Assembly: GCA_947623455.1 (NCBI GenBank)
Contig: OX392543.1
Location: 13,948,757-14,012,756, forward strand
Direction of reading: 5' to 3'
Origin: Mimachlamys varia
Lineage: Eukaryota; Mollusca; Bivalvia; Pectinida; Pectinidae
Length of the DNA: 64,000 nucleotides
This document shows positions 11,936 through 23,269 of the stretch, piece by piece. A program made the position numbers and the translations under genes. The first letter of the stretch is position 1; every line of letters begins with the position of its first letter. The notes below the pieces were generated by a model, which was not told the DNA's origin, did no database searches, and worked only from the letters and a program-made list of their open reading frames with translations.

Positions 11936-12103
11936 GTGTGCGTTTGCGTTACGTTTCCGTTGCGTTTCCGTTACGTTTCCGTTGCGTTTCCGTTGCGTTT
12001 TCGTTCCGTTCACGTTCAGTTTCCGTTACGTTTCCGTTCAGTTTCCGTTACGTTTCCGTTCCATTTCCGTTGCGTTTGCGTTCCGTTTCCGTTGCGTTTC
12101 CGT
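11936..12103 (+). repeat. 11-bp tandem repeat (RCGTTTCCGTT)n
   Basis: About 15 copies of an 11-base unit GCGTTTCCGTT or ACGTTTCCGTT, with drift toward TTCCGTTCAGT in the middle. Because 11 is not a multiple of three, every frame reads through it, giving Arg/Phe/Val-rich ORFs at 11934-12146 and 11938-12216. These are by-products of the repeat. CpG density is unusual for this window. Confidence 0.9.
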
Positions 12104-13127
12104 TAAAACGGACAAGAAAAACGGTCCAGGGTCTGTATCATATTAGCATGAATGGTATAAACTGTACTTATATTAACCAGCTAGAATACTTGGGGTATAT
12201 CTCATTTCATGTCTGACACGTGTATTGTTCAGTAATTACCTTTATATAAAATAGCAATTTATTGACGTATATGATTTGTTTAGATTCAAACCTGTATACG
12301 TCTTTGCCTATGACTATCAGTCTATTAATATTGTAATTCACTGGGATGAAGCGAGATGTGAAAATTTTACCTGGAGTGGACAGGTGATCACCTCAGACGA
12401 TGTAATTAGCCAGACCAATTGTCCAGGTGTCACACAGAGGCAACTTAACCGAGTGACAAATACTATAATATGTAGGATCTTACACATGTACCTGGTACAA
12501 AATATATCATAATAGTCAACGATTTTGCTTAGTTAAAGAAGGAAACAACCGATTCATGGGTGATATATAATTATTACCTATAAGTTCCAGTATTTTATCA
12601 AAATGAAAATGTTCCAGTGTATAAAGTTTTAAAATCAGAAGTAATGAACTGAATACCTATACAGTCAAGTCATAGACTAGTACTGCAGACTGCCTTACCT
12701 GTGCTGACTTCGCCGGAGCGCGGCTACATCAAAGGGAACACAGCAGTGTGAGTGAGCGGGACAAATAGCTAGTATTCAGGCATCAGGGTCCAGTTCTCGG
12801 GAACAAAGGTCTAATCATAAACTGGGTGTAATGTGCCTGAATATTAGGTGGTGTTCTTGAGATTTCGACCTTGTCCCGGCACTTTAGATATTGTGTTTCT
12901 TTCTAGAGGATGCTCCGCTAATTTAGTCTTGGTTTTCGTAATTTAGTCTATGTGTTTTCAGTTTAGATAGTATGACGTTAAGTTAGTTAATGGAATTATA
13001 AATTCGTGGTGTTTTGTTGAACTAGGTGCTAAAAGGACTTTAGTAGGTTATGTTTTTTATAAATAGATGGTTTTATATATATATAGAGGCCCTTAAAAGC
13101 ATTTTATAGGGCTTATATGGCTCCCAG
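12104..13127. other. Noncoding; unsupported 78-codon frame
   Basis: A plus-strand frame at 12276-12512 is preceded by an acceptor-like TTTGTTTAG but has no homology that I recognise, so it is not called. A moderately GC-rich patch at 12700-12900 has no identified origin. Confidence 0.35.
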
Positions 13128-13645
13128 TGTAATAAGCTATACGATAAACGTGATTATTTCAATTTTCCGATCATGAACTTTCAATTTCCTGATAGTTACA
13201 TCCCTGCTCTCCAACCTATGGTGTTTACATGTCGCAGTTGATTCGATATTATAGGGTATGCTCTAAATATCGGGATTTTCGTGATCGAAGTAGACTGCTG
13301 ACAAACAAATTAACAACACAAGGATTCGAGAGATGCAGGTTGATCAGAACTATGGGCAAGTTTTATGGTCGCCATCTTTGTCTCACTTATAAATATTCTA
13401 TATCTTTAAGTGATACGAGGATGGACGTTTTTGAGTATTCTCATTAGTGTGTTTACTTGTTGTGATTGACAATGATACTAGGTTCTCATTTTGGGAGCTT
13501 GATGTTTGCATGGATGTGACAAAGATTTACATGGCGGATGTCGTCTCCATGTAAATCTTTCCTTTTTTATATTTTGCCCCTGGTTTAATTGATTTTGAGT
13601 TTGGATTATGATTTCTTTAACGCTTCGGTATTCTCTTATTTATTT
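13128..13645 (+). mobile_element. Probable Penelope-like element, 3' fragment
   Basis: Translates, with breaks, to the C-terminal side of the reverse transcriptase seen at 48.1 kb. An open part at 13229-13447 gives 'MSQLIRYYRVCSKYRDF' and 'GFERCRLIRTMGKFYGRHL', almost the same as the copies at 47.9 and 48.6 kb. It ends at CGGTATTCTCT, where the other copies also end. An internal deletion relative to the other copies has juxtaposed AAAGATTTACATGG and its complement (13520-13562), creating a 14-bp hairpin. The family assignment is moderate; the homology among copies is clear. Confidence 0.65.
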
Positions 13646-14278
13646 AAACACATATTTATGTTCTGAATAGTTCGTAGGCAGTTAGATCATTGTAAATATG
13701 TTCTGAAAATTCATTGTTTTTGTTATATTTTAAATGTTTAATCACCATATATCTGTATCGCTGGCCACGTTTTTTTGGAAAAGAAATGTGTCATAATGAG
13801 AGACAAAGGTTACAAAATCGTAACGTATGTTTCAATAGGCAAAACATTTTTTTAGAAGCGAATGCTCACGATTATTCAGATATTTTGATTTTTTGTTTGT
13901 TTTTGTTTTCAAAATCCACATCGCATTAATTAAACTTCTGGAGTTAAAAGTGTGAAAAAAGACTGGACGCTCTGCATTAATTGTACTTAAATGGTAGTTA
14001 GAAATTCCGATAAAGGCTTGATTGAACAGATATTGGCATTTTATTCCTAACTTTATAAAACACTGAAAAGCATCCCTAAATGCTATCTTTATAAATGTAA
14101 TGTTTATCATCGACAATACTTCATAAACATGTTGGAAATAGTTATAACAAAAACTACTTTTTTATGAATTATAATCATATATAAATTTCAAGCAGGCGCT
14201 TTATTCTTAAAATCAATATTTATTTTTTGAAGTGATTTCCATTCGCATGAAACAGCATAAAAACATGTTAATACATAC
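13646..14278. other. Noncoding, downstream of the last visible SRCR exon
   Basis: AT-rich. If the SRCR gene continues past 14279, this is intron. No downstream exon, stop or poly(A) signal could be tied to the gene. Confidence 0.4.
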
Positions 14279-14454
14279 CTGTGACGTTATAACAGAACAC
14301 AGTAGCAGCGTTACTACAATATTGATCACGCTGACCCCATCCGTCAAAGGAACAATCAGCTAGACTATCCTCCGTACCGTTACAGTCTACACCTCCCATC
14401 CATACAGGGTCTCCTAGATCGCCATATCTGGCCACAATTATCGTATGGCCAGTA
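14279..14454 (-). CDS. SRCR gene exon 5: C-terminal half of SRCR domain 2
   Basis: A 176-nt exon, acceptor ...ATCTTTCAG on its upstream side and donor GTATGT at 14278-14273. It completes a codon with its first base (phase 2 in) and ends phase 1. The 58 residues include 'GDPVWMGGVDCNGTEDS', 'LADCSFDGWGQRDQYC' and 'ATVFCYN', which is the second half of a scavenger-receptor cysteine-rich domain with Cys 5, 6, 7 and 8 present. The usual 'DAGV' before the last Cys is 'NAATV'. It needs an N-terminal half carrying Cys 2; exon 4 (49386-49539) supplies exactly that and ends in the right phase. If correct, the intervening intron is about 35 kb. SRCR domains bind protein or polyanionic ligands at the cell surface or outside it. 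No exon further 3' was found. Confidence 0.85.
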
Positions 14455-15654
14455 CTGAAAGATGAATATGCATATAGGAATAAACTGATCTGTTTTGGAT
14501 AAGTTTGATAAGTTTTTCTCTCCTATTGAATGGTAACTTAAGGACGTTGTCTATAGTTTCCCGTCCAAACAAATGATCGGCGTAATACAAATGTATACAT
14601 TGTTTGGTAACCTTCATCACACATTCGTATTCATAGTCGTTTTGGGTCAAAGTTCCCTATTTTTACAATTGCGTATCACTTTATAAACCCAGTCAGTTCC
14701 GTTTCCGTTCAGAGGACTATGACCCGAAACGAATATGAATACGAATTGAGATGAAGGTTAAAACACAACTTTATGTTAAGCATCGCTAGATGGGAACTTT
14801 GTAAAATGAGATAATGTTTTTAAGGTACACTGTAGCCGTTTCTAAGGTCTATATTTCGAAGTCTTCGTTTCAAGAGAAAGCACGTGAAATGTTTCCGTCG
14901 CTTGAAAAAAGCACGTGCTTATATACATTATATTAAATGTTTTGTCATACTTGGGTTTTGTAAATATTGTTGAAAGTAAAAATGTAATATAAGCACTGAG
15001 CTGCATTATGTTTCGTGTTATCGGCAATATAATCGCTTATTGTATTACAGAGAAATAGAATTTGAACCATGAGCGCGGTTCGTTTTATTTACATGTAATG
15101 AAGAGGTTGGTCAAATTGCCTATTGCTCGAAATATGAAGCAGTTTAATGCTGAAATGAAGTTACTAGGTTTATATTGTGACACTGCAGCAAAACTGTAGA
15201 TTGTTGTTTAAAAGATTTTCCGGAGTAGATTGTGAATTGATTCATTTAGAAATTTAGAAAAAAGTTAGATAACTCGTACAGTATACAGCGAAACATTTTA
15301 TTTTCATTATGCACTATATAACAATATATTCAACTTTTTCCAAAGAAGACATTTTTTTTTATTTTCGTTTCAGTTCAATATACCTTTAATTTGAATGCAT
15401 TTTTTACTGTTTATTAGTTTAAGTAAAATAAAAAATGTTACAGATTTCGAATATTTTAAAGATTTACACTGAGAGCCTTAAACATGATATTTGATATATA
15501 AGTTGTAAATTAACAAGGCATCGCAAACGATACAAATCTCCCCGCGTGCTTACACATGAACTCTGACGCAAAATGGAGGGTAGGGTTATTGAAGGACATT
15601 GAAATAACATCAGTTGTCATTTGCACTGAACTGCAATAGACATGGATGGGCTTA
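14455..15654. other. Intronic (inferred), nothing recognised
   Basis: AT-rich. A lone GTTCCGTTTCCGTTC at about 14698 echoes the 11-bp repeat at 11.9 kb. No other structure is seen. Confidence 0.4.
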
Positions 15655-16400
15655 TTATCCGTTTGGTCAGGATCCGTTCAGAAATGAAGTTGCAAGAGTG
15701 CTGACAAATATTTTCTATAAATAGAAGCGGTGACCTTATCCTTGACCTCGGAACCCTGAAGCAGGAACTCATTCGAGGTATTCCCATGCTGGACCCATAT
15801 ATGAAGTTTGGTCAGGATCCATTCAAAACTGAAGTCGCAAGAGCGCTGACAAAGATGTTCTATAAATAGTAACGGTGACCTTGGCCTTGGCACCCTGAAA
15901 CACGAACTCGTTCGAGGTATTACCATGCTGAACCCATATAGGAAGTTTGGTCAGAATCCGTTCAAAAAATGAAGTCGCATGAAGAGTGCTGACAAAGATT
16001 TTCTCTAAATAGTAACGGTGACCTTGACCTTGGTACCTGAAACACGAACTCGTTCGAGGTATTACCATGCTGGACCCATATAGGACGTTTGGTCAGAATC
16101 CGTTCAAAAATGAAGTCGCAAGAGTGCTGACAAAGATTTTGTATAAATAGTAACGGTGACCTTGACCTCGGCACCCTGAAACACGATTTCGTTCGAGGTA
16201 TTACCATGCTGGACTCATATGGGAAGTTTGGTCAGAATCCGTTCAAAAATGAAGTCGCAAGAGTGCTGACAAAGATTTTTTATAAATAGTAACGGTGACC
16301 TTGACCTTGACCTTGGCGCCCTGAAACACGAACTCGTCCGAGGTATTACCATGCTGGACCTATATAGCAAGTTTGGTAAAAAATGAAGTCGCAAGAGTGC
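15655..16400. repeat. ~142-bp tandem repeat, about five copies
   Basis: Units of roughly 139-146 bp each contain GTTTGGTCAGAATCCGTTCA, GAAGTCGCAAGAG, a TAGTAACGGTGACCTTG block and ATTACCATGCTGGACC. The open minus-strand frames (15678-15926, 15823-16068, 15962-16207, 16215-16406) repeat the same peptide and reflect the repeat, not a gene. One unit (about 16296-16316) has an expanded TGACCT tract. The array abuts a Penelope-like fragment at 16.42 kb. Confidence 0.9.
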
Positions 16401-16419
16401 TGACAAAAAGTGAACATAC

Positions 16420-16725
16420 TTACGTTCGCGAGGGGATAATAAGAGAATACCGAAGCATTAACAAAATCATGATCCAAACTCAAAATCGATTAAACCAGGG
16501 GGGAAATATGAACAAAGGAAAGATTTACATGGAGACTCTTGTAAAAGTACAAGAGAATAAGATCAGGTGTTCCGGAAGGGTAAACGTCTTCTGCTTCATC
16601 GACGACATCGGTCATGGAAAATTTTTGTAACATCCAAGTAAACATCAAGTTCTCAAAATGAGAACCGAGTATCATGGTCAATTACAACAAGTTAACACAC
16701 TAATAAGCATACTCAAAAACGTCCT
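16420..16725 (-). mobile_element. Probable Penelope-like element, 3' end fragment
   Basis: The minus strand matches the 3' part of the plus copy at 48.69-48.98 kb: GATGAAGCAGAAGACG, CTTCCGGAACACCTG and the terminal CGGTATTCTCT are shared. It is noncoding 3' region plus a short C-terminal remnant. The same 3' terminus in copies at 13.6, 48.96 and 63.26 kb shows that this is the real end of the element. Confidence 0.65.
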
Positions 16726-17344
16726 TCTTCATTTCAATTTCAACAAATTTTCTTGACTTTAAATATGTCAATTGGATTGGACATCAGGCTATGTCGATAT
16801 AAGTCCTTTCCATACTTACATTTACAATAATACACATATCCTGTCAAAGCAATCCATATACACAGTGGAAGGGATATAACTTCAATTTATTTCATGGAAA
16901 AAATATTCATTTTTACTTATAACTCAATCATTACTGTTTATGTTTTAGAAAATTTGTTATTAAAATTATGTACATTTGTTGACAACCCATCCCGCATAAA
17001 TCAAGGGATACAGGCCCAGAAGTCCTCGTGTATTAACACATTGGCCATCCACCCATTGGATATGTAAGATAGGTTACCAAGAAATATATTTTTTTTAGTA
17101 TTTCAGAATACGATATTGATTCAAATTGGACACTGCAGATATAAGGATCTATTATTGGAGTTGGTTCTCTTAAAATTTAGAAGCAGCAATAATCACAAGT
17201 TCCAATTCAGTCCAGTCGAATTCCAGAGGTGTACTGAGGGTTAACTTAAATATAAAGAATTTATTACACCAGTGGCAATTATTATCAAATAAAATGACAC
17301 TATAGCTATAGTATCAATTTTAGTAAGTTGAGTTGAGAGTGAGA
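16726..17344. other. Noncoding, 3' flank of LINE C
   Basis: AT-rich sequence beyond the stop of LINE C, probably including its 3' UTR down to an undefined end. No poly(A) or microsatellite tail was pinned down. Confidence 0.4.
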
Positions 17345-18850
17345 TTACTTGTTTAGTCTATTTGGTTTTCGAATAAAGTCACATATATTTTGTAAGATGT
17401 ATTTATATGTATCAACACTATATATCATGTATCCACTTAATAGAGTGTTTAAGTTATAATGATTATGGTTATCTGTTGAATAAACTTGAGAAATGTTTTG
17501 TATTCATTGCCTTCTAATGTACCTATAGAGTGGACATTGAAATCTAAAATGAAAAGCATTTTCATTTTCATGCCCACATCTACATGCTAGTGTCATTTAG
17601 ATGGTCCATGTATAAATCACCGTACAGGTTGATAGCATGATTTCTAAGCTAACAGATTATAATATTCCACTTTCTTGAACCTTTATATTTAAATGTGAAA
17701 GAAATTTCATTCGTGGTGATTACATTTAAAAATTTTAGGATTTTTTAAAATTGTTGTAGGGAAGTTGGTTTCAAAGTTTCTATTGGTAAAAGATTAAACT
17801 CTCCACACATTGAGGCAAAAACACTATTAGAATAATTCTCACTTCTACAGAGAGGGGGATTAAAAACACGAGTATTTCTTAGAGGATAACTTAAATTAGC
17901 ATTATTAAAAAGGTATGGCTCAATGATGTCTTCTAAATACTCTGGTGACTCATTATTTAAAATTTTGAACATTAGCAATAATTTATGATTTTTTTCTTCT
18001 ACAACAGAGTGTCTCAATCCCAGTTTCTGCATTAAACTTACTGTACGAGGTCCCTCTACGCAATCCTGTTATAATTTTTAATGCCTCCAGCTAGATTGAT
18101 TCTAAAACACTTTTCTCCTGATTACTTCAATTATCCCTTATCACATTCCCATATTCAAGTATTGGTCTAATAAAAGAAGTATATATTGTTGTAAGAATTT
18201 TTCTATCTAATTTATGTTTCAACATTCTCAGTATGTTCATTCTCTTACAAGGTAGTTTATAAATAATATCAATATGGTGTGTCCATTTCCCATCACTGCC
18301 TTAATGTAATCCGAGATGTTTGTGAATTTGTTTATTATTTACACGTTCATTACCAAATAAAACATCTGGATGATATGATTCCTTTTCCTTGAAAAAAATA
18401 CTGATTTAGTTTTCAATGAATTAAATTTAATATCCCACTTTTTTGCCCAAACATTAATAGAACCCAGATCATTAGTTATTTTTACTGCAACTTCATTTCG
18501 GTTATTGTCTACTACTTCATACAGAGAGGTATCATCCGCAAAAAGTTTTATTTTACTTGTAACTTGTATTTATATAAATTTAAAAGAGAAACGGTCCGAG
18601 GACCGAGCCTTTGAGTACCCCAGCTTTGACATGCTTATAAGTTGAATAAAAACCCTCTGTTGACACTCTTTGTTTTTTATCAGAAAGCGAATTACTAAAC
18701 CATTGCAATATTTTCCCTTTTATACCATATGATTCTACTTAAAAAATAGACCCTCAAGCCAAACTCTATCAAACGCCTTACTTACATCACAAAATACAAA
18801 TCTTATCTCATTATTTTGATCTAAGTTTCCCAATAGTGTCATTTAAGGAT
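17345..18850 (-). pseudogene. LINE C reverse transcriptase 3' half and C-terminal knuckle
   Basis: Read from 18850 downward: 'FVFCDVSKAFDRVW' (RT motif A), a decayed palm segment, 'LFADDTSLYEVVDN' (motif C, about 18500-18560), 'KWDIKFNSLKTKSV', then a long open part (17745-18032) with 'SVVEEKNHKLLLMFKILNNE' and 'YPLRNTRVFNPP', typical of the LINE ORF2 thumb and connection. The C-terminus 'CRCGHENENAFHFRFQCP' (about 17530-17600) is a Cys/His knuckle, and the frame ends at TAA (17347-17345). Frameshifts and stops are scattered through it, so it is non-functional. Confidence 0.85.
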
Positions 18851-18894
18851 TATCTTTAAACTTTCTTTGTTTATGAGGTAATAAATTCAGTCGA

Positions 18895-18947
18895 GCATGC
18901 TGTAAATTGCATGAACGCGAAGCGTTCATGTATAATTTACAGCGTGC
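18895..18947. other. Strong hairpin at the Crypton 3' side
   Basis: GCATGCTGTAAATT...CATGAACGC, loop GAA, GCGTTCATG...AATTTACAGCGTGC. The inner 9-bp and outer 14-bp stems pair with one mismatch and a small internal loop. It sits at the boundary where the Crypton segment meets LINE C and may mark the element's terminus. Confidence 0.7.
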
Positions 18948-19076
18948 TTTTTGAAAATCCCAAACAGATCCGAAGCAAATACAAACTTATAAATAGACGC
19001 GGATTTATAACATCAGCTACTGTAGGTAATGCAGCTTGGCCGACGAAGCGGGACAACAGTGTAAATGGACCGGAGC

Positions 19077-19672
19077 CTAAATTTTACTGTTAAATGTGCA
19101 GTTATCAAAGCTGGAATTTGGAAGCATTCCAGATGTCGACTGGACACTGTGACTGGATAAGAGAAATGAGGGCACATTTGGACGGGACACTGTGGAATTA
19201 TTGGAGACAACAGCCAGTGTATTTGTTTCCATTCCCGGGTCAGATGTATCGCGGCCGGAGCTCAATGATATTAGCGTAGCGCTAATGGACCGCTTTTGGG
19301 CAGTTGAGCAGTCTCGACTGTAGCTTCGGACGCTTGCTTCTTCTTGTGACCTGATATGAAGATTATTTTTCGCGTTTCAAAATCTGCATCAGACATACGT
19401 TGGATGCATGATGCCCGTAAACAGTGGGCGGTGTAACGTTTTGAACAGCCTGCATATTTACAAATGTCTGGGAGGAAGTTAGTAAAGGTAGATTTACCCA
19501 GGGATTTATCAGTATACACAGTTTTTGAGTCATTTGGCGAATTCACGCATGTGTTGAACAGACGTGTAGCTTTGTCATCCGTTCTATCGATGAATTCCTT
19601 CAACAGTTTGACGGGACACAACGCTGGTGAAGATATTTTAAAATCTCCAAATGCAGCCATCTCGTTGAACAA
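19077..19672 (-). pseudogene. Crypton tyrosine recombinase C-terminal fragment
   Basis: Open frame 19271-19672 encodes 'KYAGCSKRYTAHCLRASCIQ' and 'FETRKIIFISGHKKKQ', the HxxR box and the ISGHK box of the tyrosine-recombinase (phage-integrase-like) core found in Crypton elements and their domesticated relatives. A shifted frame (19077-19265) continues with 'STSGMLPNSSFDNCTFN', the usual Crypton C-terminal tail. The upstream catalytic Arg and the N-terminal core are absent, and the region where the nucleophilic Tyr should lie ('ASEATVETAQ') shows no Tyr, so the enzyme is truncated and inactive. In active elements the protein would recombine circular DNA intermediates into target sites. Confidence 0.75.
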
Positions 19673-20090
19673 TATACATGTACATGTACACCGTATATAT
19701 ACAGCTGGCAGGTGTCCAAGTTTAGCAGACGTTCTTCTGCTCCACGCGCAAATTTCTTCAAAGAAATTTAATTTATCTTTGTTTACAGTTCTGTATTGTA
19801 TGTATGTTATTATTTTGTCTTGGAAAAAAATATATAAAAAAACAATGCTTTAAATTTAGGCCTACAAACTTTATAAGTATCAAGATGTCTCGTTTGATCG
19901 ATAATACAAACAAGTGTTTTCTGTTTGTAAACATGAATGGAATACACATGAATGAACCTTGGTAACCTTTGACTCGTATTCCTACGCCAAGTGTTACGTC
20001 ATCGTCTAGGTCACGTTCTTGACCCATTTTATTGGTATGTAAACACAGTCGCCCTCCTTATGTTTTCTATTTGGTAAAACAGGGCAATTG

Positions 20091-21474
20091 TAAATAAATA
20101 TAGATAATAATTGGTTTATAGTTGAGTCTTTTGGTAAGAAGCCTGGTATCACATTGTTTCATATAGTTTAACATATATTTAAACTTTTTCAACAATTTTG
20201 CTAAAACATGATGTAATAGATATTGGCCTGTAGTTAGAGACATCATTTTGGCTACCTTTCCCTTTGTTTATTGCGTTGATATTAGCTGTTTTCCATGAAA
20301 GAGGTATAATACCAGATGCAATGGTCTTATTACAAAGAAGGGTTAGAGAGTATATAAGTGACGGTGCTAAATTGTTTATAATCTTAGGTATCATGCCACC
20401 AAGTCCAGCAGGTTTTTTACCATTAAGCACGAACAATTGGTCTTTAATGTCCTGTTCAATATTGTCTAGGATGAAAGGTATGGTATGGTCTTGAGTGGGA
20501 AGGGGTTCAAGATTAATAGAAGAAGTTGATATTGAGCTAAAATAGTTATTTAGGCTTTCAACTTTTTCAAATGGATGGTGTATTAAGTTATCATTTTCAG
20601 AAAGAGATGGAAGATTAGTTGATACATTATTTGAATTTATGACAGATCTAGCAATTTTCCACCATTTACTAGGAGGTACAGATTGGTCACTGAGTGGGTG
20701 TTGTAATTTTACATGATAGTCATTTTAGCTTCTCTAACTAAGTTTATCACTTCATTTCTAGCTTTTCTGAAATGTTCCCAATTATTTGTAGTGTTGTTAT
20801 TTACAACTTTTCTATGTAACCTATTTCTCTGTCTCATTTTATGCCTTATGTTATTTCTCATCCAGGGTTTATCATTAGGGCGAACAGTTATAATTTCGGA
20901 TGGTACACACTCTTCTATTGTTATTAATAGAATCAGTTAAAAACGTATTAAATTCATTAGAGTCGAGATTTTCTATTAAGCTATCCCAATTTATGTCACG
21001 TTGAGCTCTATTCATCTTATCAAAATCTGCATTGTCATATTTTAATATTGTTTTCTGATAAGATTTCTGCTTAAAGATAGAATTGGAGCAAGTAAAATGA
21101 ATAACAGAGTGGTCACTGCATATTGGCGCATTCACTGTATTATGTTTAATAAAAGTAATAATGCTAGTGAATAAAATATCAATAGTAGTGGAAGTAGTTT
21201 GTGTTATTTGAGTAGGTTCATTAATTAAATTCGTTAAATAATACTTTATCAGTAGTCTATTTCAATGATGGTTAGTAGGTATATTTCACATATTTACATT
21301 TATATCTCCAGTTATTATGATGTTATGTGATGTGCTACACGCATTATCTAAAACATGATCTAATTTATCCCAATATTCTACATTTGACTCAGGTCTATAA
21401 ATACATCCTAACAATATTTTTTGATTATTACATAATACTTCAACCCATATCATTTCTATATGTCATCATGTTCT
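20091..21474 (-). pseudogene. LINE C endonuclease C-terminus, linker and RT start
   Basis: Read downward from 21474: 'EMIWVEVLCNNQKILLGCIY', 'HNIIITGDINVNM' (GDxN), then after a broken stretch 'NAPICSDHSVIHF' (the SDH catalytic motif) and the linker 'KPWMRNNIRHKMRQRNRLHR'. The RT starts with 'KKPAGLGGMIPKIINNLAP' and 'NDVSNYRPISITSCFSKIVE' (20179-20436) and 'GFLPKDSTINQLLSI' (about 20100-20140), where the Crypton segment cuts in. Several frameshifts are present. Confidence 0.85.
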
Positions 21475-21480
21475 AGATCT

Positions 21481-23263
21481 GGGTATCGTTTCACTAAGCA
21501 TCGTTACTTACGAACGTTCGTAACTTTTGCGTAAGTCAGATTTACAAATTACTAAGTTTTTCACAAAAACTTCGTAACTTATGAACGTTCGTAAGTTACG
21601 CAAAAACTTTGCGTAACTCTACGCCATCTTCACCCTGTCGTAAGTTACGATAGAAAATGGCGTCGTATCGTCTACTCACGCTTCGATTGGGTTTTATTTC
21701 CTTTAATGTGGCTAACAATCTCAGTGAGGGAGAATCTTGTTGACAATGAAGTGGGGAAGTCCTGAACTAAACATGTGGGGTACAGAAATAAAGCTCATCT
21801 CTGCAAAAGTCGGGAGGACATGACAGACATTTTTTTTGGGATGCTTTATATAATAGTAAAACCGGAATCCGGGTTTAGTTTTCAGGAAAAAGTCCTTATT
21901 TTTTTCAAGCTTTAATAACGTTAAGGGTAAGGGTAATTGATTTAAATCTGTTTAAAGAAAAACACAACTATATGTGATATACAAGATAAGATTGTCGACT
22001 AGAGCCATATTGTATTTGTCGGGCTTGCAGAATAGAATAGAACAGTATTAATTTTGAAGTTGAATTGGATTTTTCTCATATTATCAATTAAATCCATCAC
22101 CTACATATGTATCTATTGTTGCACCCTTACCTCGGGGCTGGGCACATTTACTTTATTTATTTAAAATTGGCGATCTAGTTGACTTACCTCCGTTAAAAAA
22201 CCAGCACATACAGTTTACTAGTACTTTGTATTTACCTCATACATATAAACGCACTGAACCAGTACTGTATAATAATCTTGTTCTGAAAATTTCAAAATGT
22301 CTGGCCATCAATCAGCTAGGAAAGCATATTAACCACAGAATGTGTGTTCAGCATTCACATAATAAAATGATTTTACACATTTGGGGGGGTTAAGACAAAT
22401 CGAGAATTGATCTTGACCCCCCAAATGTGTTAAATTACTCTAAACATTCTATTTTAGGTCAAAACTAGCTGTGACAAATTATCAGGTCCCTGTGATTACA
22501 ATAAGGGTCTCGAGGATGTCGAACTCCAAGAAGTAACATCGCTGCACTAAAAAACGACCAAGGAAACTGTCATACAATGTAATGAAATACTTTTTATGTA
22601 TACAACTTTCAAATAAACCAACTATATCTACATTAGCTTTATCGGTAGCTGATTATCGTTACATTGACAGATTAAAGAATAACTACCAAAGCAAATTTAT
22701 GCTGATTTGGATATCGTATTCAAAAGTCCATATTTGTTTTTCTTTAACCCCCCCCCCCTACACCTTCTAAGAATAATGTTTGTTTAATCAAGAGCCTACG
22801 TAACCCTTATAGGCCCTAGTAGTATTTTGCGTTCTATTTTATGGAAACGTGTGCCCAAAATTGTTTCATTTAATGGTCACACGGAATAATGAAAAGACGA
22901 ATGCGTATCTATATGTAAATATCTGGAAATCTGGAATTGATTATATGGTTTACAAAACATTTGAATTTATTGAAAAAATATCAGTCTCCGCCGCAGAAAT
23001 AAATGGGTCGCCTGGGTCTCTTGGTATCCATTGTAAACAGTGTTGTCTGCTTTTACTTACACGTTAGAGAGCACTATGTAAGTTTATATTTTCAGCGGAA
23101 ACGCACATAGATGGGAACGAGGATTGCTACTTCCGTTCGTAAGTTACGAAAAAGTTACGAAGACCATTGTGAAACAGACTTACGAAATTCGTAAGTTTTG
23201 CGTAACTTTTTCGTAAATATTTACGAACGTTTGTAAGTTACGAAGCTTAGTGAAACGATACCC
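21481..23263. mobile_element. 1783-bp TIR element with 6-bp target duplication (AGATCT)
   Basis: Both ends begin GGGTATCGTTTCACTAAGC in opposite orientation. The inverted repeats continue imperfectly for some 170 bp and are rich in the palindromic word TTACGAACGTTCGTAA and in AAGTTACG. AGATCT stands at 21475-21480 and again at 23264-23269. With one copy removed, the LINE C frame reads '...KEDLEHDDI', so the boundaries are exact. The interior has no transposase that I can recognise, so it is non-autonomous. It carries a 56-base hairpin (22375-22430) and one copy of the AACAAATTATCAGG end motif (22473-22494). Confidence 0.88.
22375..22430. other. Hairpin inside the 1783-bp element
   Basis: ACACATTTGGGGGGGTTAAGA pairs with TCTTGACCCCCCAAATGTGT, about 19-20 bp of stem around a loop of about 15 bases. 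It could be a small nested palindromic insertion or a structural part of the host element. Confidence 0.75.
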
Positions 23264-23269
23264 AGATCT

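Larger units (their letters stand above)
18851..20090 (-). mobile_element. Crypton-derived insertion inside LINE C
   Basis: About 1.2 kb interrupts LINE C between 'STINQLLSI' and the segment just before 'FVFCDVSKAFDRVW'. It contains a tyrosine-recombinase fragment (19077-19672) and, at its 3' side, a strong hairpin (18895-18947). The exact ends could not be defined by eye: the LINE frame is readable up to about 20090 and again from about 18845, with no obvious target duplication. Cryptons integrate through a tyrosine recombinase and are not expected to make ordinary target duplications. Confidence 0.65.

Noticed and set aside
11934..12216. Arg/Phe/Val-rich ORFs over the 11-bp repeat
   Set aside because: The 11-bp period opens all frames; no conserved protein features.
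12276..12512. 78-codon plus ORF preceded by an acceptor-like TTTGTTTAG
   Set aside because: No recognisable domain, no donor and no partner exon; chance cannot be excluded.
15678..16406. Four overlapping minus-strand ORFs around 16 kb
   Set aside because: They translate successive units of the ~142-bp tandem repeat and are not independent genes.
20713..20940. Plus-strand ORFs at 20.26-20.94 kb and 19.46-19.85 kb
   Set aside because: They are antisense shadows of LINE C and of the Crypton recombinase.
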